A stretch of 64,000 nucleotides of DNA. Source: Odontocerum albicorne (lineage: Eukaryota; Arthropoda; Insecta; Trichoptera; Odontoceridae). The stretch spans positions 29,004,043 through 29,068,042 of the forward strand of contig OX463849.1 in the NCBI GenBank assembly GCA_949825065.1. Reading direction: 5' to 3'. How positions within the stretch are numbered: the first letter of the stretch is position 1; each line of letters starts with the position of its first letter. Both the position numbers and the translations under genes were made by a program. Positions 27,501 to 39,500 of the stretch are shown one piece after another. A model generated the notes under the pieces. The model did not search any database. It saw only the letters and a program-made list of their open reading frames with translations, and was not told where the DNA came from.

Positions 27501-30500
27501 CACCCATGACTAGCAAGTAAAGCCAGTGTTATCAACCTATTAAGATGTATCAAGTATGGTTTAATAATGTATAATATTGTGTTGCAGTGCACCCCCACCG
27601 TGTACCCAGCAGAGCCCTTCGATGCGGAGGCCGACGCAGCCACCCTACGCAAGGCTATGAAGGGTTTCGGCACAGACGAGCGTGCCATCATCGACGTGTT
27701 GGCGCGTCGTGGCATCGTCCAGCGTCTCGAAATCGCTGAGACTTTCAAGACTTCTTATGGAAAGGTAATCAATCACTCAATAAAAATATATAGATAATTA
27801 TTCAACTCTTTTGGACACGTTTAATATCATTGACTACTCGAGCATATTTGAGTGATATTGAAAATGGAAATCAAGTGGAAGAAATCCAGAGTTGGACCTT
27901 TATGTTTAAGGTATCAGGAATCTAATCTGTAACTTTCAGGTGGAAAACGAGTATTTTACAAACTAGACCATAGAATTGACTATCCCAACCTCTAGGTCAG
28001 GGGTAGCCAAACCGTGGCGCATGTGCCAAACATGGTGTATTGGATGATTACAAGTGGCGCATTGCATCCTTGCGCCTACTTATTCTTTTAAAATAGGCTT
28101 CATAACTGAATCCATCTTCATATTTTCAACACCAAAGTGCTCTCAGTTCAAACCAAACATTTAAAGACTAGCGAAATCCAAACAGGCTCAAAAGTTTCAA
28201 AAAAGGAAAGTAATGTTTATGTGCTGTAATAGATATTGTTTTTCATACAATAATTAAATCATTTAAAAATGTTAATTATGTCTATAAGCATACTTTTATT
28301 TAAAAGATTATTAAGCATATGCCAGGACTCCTAGTGAGTAGAGAGAACATACAACTCCAAGTTCCAAGCTGATCTCACTCTCAGTGCTTCATCTCGCTCA
28401 GAGCTTTCTCTCTCTCACCACATCCAACAACTGTGGTCCAGAGTTATCTTCACCAAATGAGACTCCGGCAGCTGTAGCACCATCAGTGAGTGGGGTCCAC
28501 GCCAGCGATCACCCTCTCGTCCAAGAGATCATTTCTGACTATTGTAGATTGGTGCTCCAATAAACGTGTCTTTTGAAATGGTGTAAATTAATTAATTGAA
28601 TTGCATGATTGAGTTATTCCTTTTCCTCCCAATATTTTACAACCCCAAATGTGAGCGTAAGAAGGTAAAACAAGTGCTTGAGTTGTATGGCGTATCTGAA
28701 CTCGTCTGTGAAAAAATTGGCGCATGGTATGCAAAAGGCTGGCCACCCCTGCTCTAGGTCGAGTAATTTTTCGAGCTCTATACAAGTATTGTATTTAATG
28801 AACACAAAATGCATACTATATCATAGTATTGTATTTAATGAACACAAAATGCTAGATTTTTGCGATTGTTTTCATTTAGTGTTGTATCTTTTTTAATGTT
28901 GTTTTTGACTGAATGTGTTGATGTTTTGAGAGCGTTACAAATCTTATCTTCAGGGTTCATTGACGAACAAGATCTCAGTCGATGAAAACACACACAAAAT
29001 TTAATTTGGTCTAGACTGGGTTTCCTTTTTACTCTTAAGCATTCAAAAGAACGCCTAAAGCTATAAAACGCTGATGTAATCTTCTATAATTTTGTATTAT
29101 TTTTTTGTATCTGAAAAAATTGATTCTTAGTGAGAGAATATTTTTAATTGGATTTCTTAAATGACTCTCCTAATTTGAATTCTATCTTAAGTGTTTATTT
29201 GTGTAGGATCTGATCAGCGAACTGAAGAGCGAGTTGGGGGGTAAATTCGAGGATGTTATCATCGCTTTGATGACCCCTCTTCCGCATTTCTACGCTAAGG
29301 AGTTGCACGACGCCGTGTCCGGAATAGGCACTGACGAGGAGGCAATCGTCGAGATCCTCTGCACCCTCTCCAACTATGGAATCAAGACCATCTCCGCCTT
29401 CTATGAACAGCGTAAGACAACTTGAAATGTTTTTTCATTATTTGAAATCCAATCTATTTTTTGACTGCTTTATATTTCAAACATAACAGTTTTTTTGTGT
29501 CATCCGTTAAATGAAGAATTAAACTCATAAACCACTCAAGAGCCAAAAAGTACGTAAAGAGTTATAAGAAAAAAACTGTGTGGTATTTGAGTAAATTGCT
29601 TGTGGAGATGTGCCCAGTGACATCTTTGGTTGTAAAACAGAATCACTTTTAGTTTAAATTTACATATATGCAATTTTGGGTATATTGTCGCCTGTTGATA
29701 GACTTATCTTAAAAAATACTGTTGTTGTCATAAAAAAAAATCAAAATATGGTTGTTATGTGGTTTATGAGTTTAACTCTTCAAATATCCAAGTTATTTTT
29801 ATCTTATGTTTTTTTTATGTATTGTGATGATATGAAATGACTTCTGTTAAATATTGGAAGTGTTAAGAGGGTTATTGAATGACGTGTAGCCATAGGAAAC
29901 AATGTCAATGGGATACTAAAACATACTTGTATATACTCGAACAATACAATGCAATTTCCAGTCTACGGCAAGACCCTGGAGCATGACTTGAAGGGTGACA
30001 CCTCCGGCCACTTCAAGCGCCTGTGCGTATCTCTGTGCATGGCCAACCGCGATGAGAATGCCGGCGTCGATGAGGGATCAGCCGCTACTGACGCCGATGC
30101 GTTGGCCAATGCTGGAGAGGGCCAGTGGGGCACCGATGAGTCCATCTTCAATGCCATCCTCGTCACACGCTCTTATCAACAGTTGCGACAGGTACGACAT
30201 ACAATTTTTTAAGTTTTGCAAGCGATAAAGCAACTTCATTTTTCAATAATTTTTGTTTCAATGTATTGACTTAATAGCTGTAGCAAGTTTTAAAAATTGA
30301 TTTGGGATTTATCTGCCACTCCGGGCTCACTTTGTTTTTAATCCATCCAAAAAATATCAGAATAGAGCGGCGGCGATAAGCATTTTCAGCACCAATTAAC
30401 ACGTTGACTGCTGATTACGCGTTTGTGCGTAATGAGAGGAGAGCGCTGGGTGCCGATCACGCATTTATGCGTAATATCAGTATGTCACTTCTATTGGTCA

Positions 30501-33500
30501 GTCTGCCGCCGGCACCCGTCGTAGCGCGTTGTTTGTGCGTCGGCAGTCAACGTGTTAAAAGACAATTTTAGTATGGAAGATGTTAACTTATCATTTGTTT
30601 AATATAAATTCTTACAAGCACTATCAAGCAACACAGGAAGACCACTATATAAAACTGTTTAATGAAAGGCTGCAGCAAGTTAAATCTGCCGATCAGCTTG
30701 GAGCTTTGGATTTTTTCTGTCAAGACTGTGTAGTTGCTCAAGTGCAACAACTTGCACACAATAAACTAATACACATTCAGGTGTCTTCCATCCACAGAAT
30801 GCCCGACAGTTATACATGATTACGAGGGAGTGCCTATGTATCTTTCTTCTTCAGTTTCAATCCTGGGGATTGGTTAGCAGCAAATCTCTGCATCTCCTCT
30901 TCCACTCCGCTCAGTCTTCAGTGATCTTCTTGAACTCTGTATAGGATGTGCAGTCCATATTGTGGCATATTTGCTCCAGATACTCCCGGCGAGGACTCCC
31001 TCTGCCAATCGATCCCTCAATCATTCCCTCCAGTATATTGTGCAGGAGATTTTCATGTCGCAGCATATGATACATCCATTCTGCACACCTTTCCGATATA
31101 GTGTTTGACAGGGGACTGGTTTCTTTGATCCTGCTGAGAACCTCGTCATTTTTAATGTGGTCTCTCCAGGAAATCCTTAGGATTCTTCTATAGGTCCACA
31201 TCTCGAAAGCCTCCAATATTTTTTGATCCCTTTCGCCTATGCACCATCTCTCGCAATCACACATCAAAATACTCGACACATATGTTTTGACCAATTGCTT
31301 GCGGAGCTTTAAGTCGATGATGGAGTGCCTATGTATAGGATGATGGAGGGCCTATGACGAGGGAGTGCCTATGTATAGGATGTTCTAAAAAAATGTACAC
31401 ATCCTTTTACACCGTGCTCTTGAACTTGCTGTAGGAATTTGTCATAGCACACATTTCTGAGGAGTTGAGGGATGAGAAGAACTTTTATTTCCAGCAAGAT
31501 GGTGCACCTCCTCACTACCATCGTGATGTGAAGGCTTATCTTGATAAAAATTTGCCAAATAGATGAATTGGACGTAGAGGGAGCATTGAATACCCCCAAT
31601 GAACATTTTTTTATGGGGACTCGTCAAATATGAAGTTAATTTTAATAACAGTTAATTGATTGAGAGCAGCCATTGAAAGATAATGCACCCAAATACCAAA
31701 ACAAATTATTCGTGATGTTTACAATTCCAAGGTATACCTCAATAAATACTGGTTTTATAATCATTTAAAATTTGTTCATGTTTTTTTGGGACACCAGTAT
31801 ACGTGTCCCCTTTATCTATTTATTAAAGATTTTTATAAGCTGGTATGAATTTTTTAAATTTTTTTGTTTTCTGTCAGGAAGGTATATTAATTAGACTGCT
31901 ATTTCAGATCTTCCTGGAGTACGAGAGAATATCCGGCAAGGACATCGAGGAGACCATCAAGAAGGAGTTCTCTGGCAGCATCGAGAAGGGACTACTTGGC
32001 ATCGGTAAACTCTTTTTTTCTATTTCTTTTTTCCCTCTTCTGCATAGATTCAATGTTTTTACTCATTCAGCTCTATCTTAGGTATTCTCGAGTGTAGTGC
32101 TTCAACGTGGTTTATGAATACACTTCATCAGAATCAGTAGAGCGCCGATTATCCGTGGTAATTTGAACCCGGACATTAATTCGAACACGCTTAATCCAAA
32201 CTAAGTTTACATTTCAAGATTTGAAATGCTAGATAAATGTTGTTACGAAAGACGAGTACATGAACATGCTTTCTCAATCTTTGATGGATACAACTGCTAA
32301 ACATCAGTATCATATCGCGGCAATTACATCGGGAAGCCACGGATCCACATTTGTGTCGGTGAGGATGCAGGAAAACTCCGCCAACTTCCTAGCACTAGAC
32401 AATAGGTATTTCCTTTGTAATTTTCAAAACGTGTATGTTCGTTAAAAATTTATTAAACGGATTACTAAAAAAAAATTGTACTACAGAGGACTACGGTCAA
32501 TTCAATTCACGGATAATTGAACCCCGGATAATTGGTGGTCTACAGTATTTTGTGTAGAAGGTGAACCTAATTTGGGTTTCATCTCTTGTATGGGCAAACT
32601 TTTTATACTGTCAGTGCTGCATTTGTATAGATGACCCCCCTAGGCAGTTTGCAGCTTGTGTCTCCTTCCGTCATTGATATTCACTGTTATGTCTGATAAT
32701 AATAATATGGCCTATATAGGTAGTATGTAATTTGGGTATCCCTAGGTCATGGTTTGCAGATGACCACCACGGGGCCACGCGCTGATTTCACGTACATATA
32801 GCACATCCTGTGTTCACCCATCTAGCAATGGCGGCACACGGATTCTATTTTGAAATATTTTTACAACCTATTTATGAAATTTTTGGGTACACCACCTTTT
32901 GTTGCCCCTAGGCTTATGCCTAGGTTTCACTGTTAGCAAACATGACTCTGCATACTGTGTCAGCAAATAGCAAAGGATGGATGATTTTTTGAGAAGTCGT
33001 TGAAAGCCGTTTTTATCATACTTCAATAAATATTAAATTTTCCATAAAATTTCATAACAGAAGAGTAAATTAATTTTACAGTAAAATGCGTGAAGAGCAA
33101 AGTAGGATACTTTGCTGAGAGGCTGCACGACTCCATGGCTGGGATGGGCACCACAGACAAGACTCTCATCCGCATCATCGTGAGCCGCTCCGAGATTGAC
33201 CTGGGTGACATCAAGCAGGCTTTCGTCGAGAAGTACGAGAAGCCCCTGGAGAGCTGGATCGCCGTAAGTGCCCCATACATATACACTATTCCTCCACCTC
33301 ATCGAATCGTGCTACCAATATGAGATACGGTATAAAATAAAATGTAGATGGTAACTCGGATGTATATCTGTACAATTACAGTGTGTAGATATGAATTTCG
33401 TATATCTTGGTAAGAATATGGACTGTTAGGTTATTAAAATAACTCGTAGAGTTGAAAACAATTTACGGATATATCGCGGCATTTGGTTGACTTAGAAGAT

Positions 33501-36500
33501 GGTCCACATGACAAAGGTATTGCAGACTTTATCCTAAAGGTGATAGTAAACACACACGATGCACCCTTTAATTGACTGTTGTTTATTTATGAAGAATGGA
33601 GAACAATGGAGTCAAAATTTGACTTTAAGAAAGTAATATTTCTGTACTTGGTATAAATATTCTCTATAAAGTATGTTATTAAAGAAACAAAAAAATTATT
33701 AAATATAAATTAAAATTATTTCATTAATTAAAATAATTAAATTTTTACATTAATTAGAATAATTTGATTTAGGACCTTTTTTTTATCCAAGTTTTCTCGT
33801 TTCCTTTGATTACTATATTAAAAAAAATGTTGAAATCCTAAAGATTGTAGGTACTATCCGGGAATAAAAACAGTAAAATTTGACTTATTGTGCCATCGTT
33901 TTTTTTTTATATGTTAAATAAAATTCTAACATCAGATTCTCTATATCTGATGTTAGAATTTTATATATTTATATATCTCTCTCATATTGGTAGCACTGTT
34001 GTAAAGTTTGCTTTCAGCACAGATCTAGTGCTGTTTTTACATAAGTAGTCCAAACATGGGACTATTCAGTATCACTATTCATAGTATTAATAGCACACAC
34101 TGCCATGTCATGGGGCATGTATTATTATAGATTGCACATCATGCAACCACTATCTAGTCTTACAGAATTGCAGTACATATCTAATGCTAGTGACAACCAC
34201 ACATTTGATTTTTCCAAATGTTGAAATTAAATTGTATATTTAAGTTGTTTTTATATCTGTGTCTGGTAGAGGAAAAAATACACTGTCCATTTTGACTTTT
34301 CAACTTACAAGCGTCAAAAAATACAGAAGTTTCATAAAAGTTCAACATTATTTACATGTTAAAGCCGACTTGCATGAATGATATTTATTGAGGTAAATTA
34401 GGGTTATCCAGTTAAAAGAATAAAATGCATTGGGTTTACATTTATATTTTTAACTTGTCAAGTTAGCACCGCTGTTAGCCGGTCAAATAAAACCTGTCTG
34501 TCATATTATAGTGGTAACAGCAAGAGCTTTTTGAAAATACTTAAATATTTAATTTGATAAATTTCTAATTTTCTGATAATGATGAAGTAACTGGAATTGA
34601 ATGTGTATTGATCCTGTTGGTGGTATTATTTCCTATATGTGCATTATATGACCACTTCTGTGGTCTATTTGCTGTTCCACTTGGGGTTTATTATTGATGG
34701 TTCATTTCTTAGTAGAAATGTTGATTAATCAGGCCGAAGACACGCAATACAATATATATATCTGCATCAGTGATTGTAGAATATTATACGTTTAGAAAAA
34801 ATATTTATTTAGAGTTATACTAGTTCACTTGATAGAAAGACGGCCTTTTTGGCCTAATTGATAGATAGCGTGTCTTCTAAACTGGGGGTTACGTATTTGA
34901 TTAAGACTTGTTGAACACCTTTCTAATCAGTTACAAGAGGTTGTTACATGACAATAAACCAGCCAGGTTGTACTGTATACAATGAAAGAATAATACAATA
35001 GGGAACATATGATTGATTGTTACTATACTTGAGAAATTGTAGCATGGTCCCTGTGATGTTTCACAAATTTGCCCCAATACAACCTTGTAACGACGTTCAG
35101 TAATTTTAATTATTTTATCAACTTTAATATAACCCTCGATTCTAATAAATAGCAAGTTATTTAAGTAAATAAATTACATAAAACTAATGATTATGACAAA
35201 TTAATACATCTTGTTACAAATTATCAAAAATGTGGCAGTTTGTTTAAATCAAATAATATTTGGCGATGTTTGTCAAGTCACTACAATCGTCTGCATTGGC
35301 TAGGGATGGGGTATACGATAATTGGATTTTTTATTTTTTTATATCTAAAATTAAATGTTCATAATTAGTATTAATTCATAGTGGATCTTGGCCTATTTAA
35401 AGATAGATACAAATCATACGATACATTAGAAAGTCAGTATAATGAAAATCAGGAATTAAAACGTCAGTTTAGAGAAAAACAATTTTTCGATTTATAAAAA
35501 AACTATTCGATTTGTAAAAAAAAAACAATTTTACCCCATCCCTTTGAGACATGACATTTCAAATGTCACAGGAACCATCCTACATTTTCTCAAGTATATA
35601 TCTCATTTCACAAATATTCCAAAAACCTGCATTTATTTAATACTTTTTTTATGCTCTTGTAAAATTTTCAAAATGGTACATTATGCACTGTACCTCTGCG
35701 ACAGATACATCAATACATGTCTAAGTTTTATGGATTCAAAATAAATTTGACATTATTAACGACAGCCCTAATCTTCGTTGCCTTTTTGACACTCACTTAC
35801 TTACTAAGTCAAACACTTCATTGTTTCTGTAAAGTCAAAAATAAGAGAAAAACTAGGTTGTCACTAGATTGTGAAAGATGTCGAAAAAAGTTGATGAAGT
35901 GCAATATTTTACAGATAATTAAGTTATCAAGTTTATCATACAGGATTTTTTAATTAAAATAAATATTACTAGCATTTTGCAAAATAGAATTGTCACATTG
36001 TACATACATATATAAGTATTTTTTCCTCTTTTTGTTCATGTTGTAGATTTCATTGATTTAGTATTATTAATTATTCCAATAATGACGACTTCTCACTTTT
36101 GTAAAAAAAATTTAAAAAAAATGGTCTGATGAATAATAAAAAATAAAAAATCAATGAAAACTTTTCTGCACAAAACTCTGGTGTCTGGTATACTCATAAT
36201 ATGATTGATCTTTCTCTCTACACAAGTATAATATGGTGTTGGCAATGCTTGGTTACGCAACCTTTAGTACATATCTTCTGCGCCACTTTGTTCTGTTCCT
36301 CTTCTGCGTCACCTCGTTGGGCTGTACCGTAGACTTTCACTCCCCATTCTTGTTCTGTGTTAGTTTAATGTGTGTCATTCATTTCGAGAAGCGGGACATA
36401 ATGAACTAGTTTAAAATGTTTTTCGGAATTGTTAGTGTCGAATTGGTTTAAATGATTGCCCACGTTTCGAAGGCCTTATAATCTTCATCCTCAAGGTGGT

Positions 36501-39500
36501 GTCAATAAACAATACTGAATATTTGGTAATATTACATTATCGAAAATTCAATATGTACCAAATATATACTAACCTTTATCTTTAGGGCGATGTAAAAAAA
36601 CATTACTGAATATTTGGTAATATATATTTGGTATATACTGAATATTCGGTAATTTGTCGAATTTATATATTAATCTTTATTCTCAGGGTGATGTCAAAAA
36701 TCATCACCAAATATTTAGTAATATTTATTCAGTATTAACATATAATCAGTAAATACATTACTGAATTCAGTAATGTATTTACTGATTATATGTTAACTGA
36801 TATTCGGTAGTGTTTTTTGATATTACCCTGAGGATGATAAACGCTGCAATATCGACACCTTCAAAACATCCAGCCATCATTTGAACCAACTCAACACGGT
36901 GACAAATCTGAAAAACGTTTTAAACTAGTGCAAAACAGGCATGAAAATCTTCGAACATATGGGTCTTAATGAAAATCACACGCATTTTATTAATTTCAGG
37001 AAAGCGTGAGACAAAATTTACATATAACTCTTACATTAAAAAATATATTAATTAAAAAAGCAGAAAATAAATGATTTTTTAAATTATATTCTCGAACATG
37101 TACTTAACAAAGTTAATGCCAATTCATCTCCACGTACGCTTATCTGTAAAATAAATCAAGTTAAAACATTTAGTGCTGAAAATGCCTATAGACATTCTTA
37201 TCAACTTTTTCAAAACGCCCTTTTGCCGTTCTATTCCGAATTTCTCTTGTTCGATTTAAAATCAAATGAGCCTAGATTGGCCTAATGATACTGAAAAGGT
37301 GTAAGGGTATATAGCAATGAATTATATCTGAACTAACTTATTAACAGAGTCCTGGAACCAATCCTCCGCAGATACCAATCAGCTTGTAATAAAGCAGCAA
37401 ATATGGAGAAGTGCATGTTGTTAGTATATACATAAAATAGCACTGTGATTGTGATTAATTGGTGCAGATGCTAAGGAACATTAGTTTTTTGTGTAACACA
37501 CAATTATTTTTACTACAATTATTAACTCTGCAGATATTTGATTTCATTGCTCTCTTATATTGCATCCTTCAATATAATGTATTGAGTACAAATGCCCCTG
37601 TATACTCGCAATACCCGCTTTGTAAAGACATGTCTCGAATAAGATTCTTTGATTCGTGGAATTCTATCAACTAAAATTCGAGACAAGACAATCTAAAGTT
37701 TTAGATATGTCATACAAAGGCTTTAAGAAAATATCCACAATGATCAACATATGATATAGAATTTTAGAAGAAAAATTATCTATACTTGATCAAAATATTT
37801 TTAAAATGTATAAATGTTTCATCTCTGTATTAGTCGCAATATAAATTTTATATTTAATTGAATTCTCAAGGAATTGTTTATATTGAATGTATCGCTTTTT
37901 ATATTAAATCTGGATTTATTACACGTATCCCGGTACCCTGTCATAATAGTTCGAGACAAAGTAGATCCACAAAAACAGCCCCGACACAATAGTACCACTG
38001 CAGTGTTAAGTCTAACTGGATTGAGTAGAAATTGTTTAATTAAACAGGATGTAGGCAACTAGAAGAAAACATATTTGCAAATATATCGCTGACTTCTAAT
38101 ACTAATACAAAATTACCATTAAATGGATGGATATTTTGGACTATTTTCACGAAATTTCTTATAATTTAAAATATACAGTGAAACCTCTAGCGTTTTTGAA
38201 GAGACTTTTTGAACTTAATGATAAATGCAGGAAATTTATACAAGTAGATGGGGGAATATATGGAAAAAAATAATAACCTGTTTAAACGTATAATGTATTT
38301 TAAAAAATGTACATAAATATGTGTTATACCGGAAGGAAAAAAGTATATATTTTTTAATTAAAATAGTTTTACATAATTTGTGTTTAGTGGTTTTATAGTA
38401 TTTCATGCTGTTATTGTAGTTTAAATCAAATCATTTACATTTTGCTACGAAATATGATTTTAATATTTTGAATAAACTTTTAATAGAGTAAAATAGTACA
38501 AAAATTGGGATATTTAAAATGAATATTGCGGTAAAAGAATGTATAGAGGAACGATCTATGCAATCTATTTCGGCGTATTTTATACGGAATTAATTCGGGA
38601 TGGGATGAAATAAATGACACATACGGAAAAACGATTATTCGAGGTTTGTTATAAATATATATTTCCAATTTCATTAGAACTTTTTTATATTATAGTATAT
38701 TTCTAAATAAAGTAAATTAGCTTTATACTTTATTGTTTACATACTTTACACGTTAGTTGTTATATTAATAGTATGTATGTATTATTATTATATGTAATAG
38801 TGGTGTGAGCTGTTTTGTCAGGGGCTATTGTATGTGTATGTGGATATTTTGTTTTGTTGGGGATATTTTGGTGGATCTATTTTGTCTCTGGTTATTCTGA
38901 TCTGATCTATATTTTGTCTCTGGTTATTTTGACGGGTCATGGCGTGTCTTATATTGACTGCATCATTCCCTGCACTGCCTGATGTACTTATGGACTTAGA
39001 CAACCGTATATATTAGCTTGTTAGTTGCTTTTATATATAATTTACAGAAAATTCAACATGAAATCATATTTTTAAATAAAACACATTCTTGTAATTCATG
39101 ATTTAATTTTGACTCAAAACTACAATAGAAAAAGGGCGTACAAGGTAAGGAGAGGAATAAGCAAAGGCAGGGGCTGATTGGTTACACCTTTTCCAGGGGG
39201 ACACCTCCGGAGACTACAAAAGAGTCCTCCTCACGCTGGTGGAGTAGGCTCCGCGTCCTTGTCACGAGGGTAACACGAACGTTCGCAGGCTGTGTGTGTT
39301 CCGCCTAAACAGTCCATTCTACTCTAAAGTGTCATTCACAACATTCTCATATAATACTTACTGTTCACTCGTTAATTAAGATATTATTGTTTTCTTTTTG
39401 TTTATTTCTAGTTTGGCATTGAGTTATATATGTGTATTTAGTTGCATTCCACCGAGGCGTGCAACCTTAGCACCACGCACGGCCCTTTATCTCCATGTGC

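Noticed and set aside
27500..27748. Minus-strand ORF opposite annexin exon 2
   Set aside because: It is an antisense shadow of the annexin exon. The same applies to the minus-strand frames at 29963-30166 and 33023-33302.
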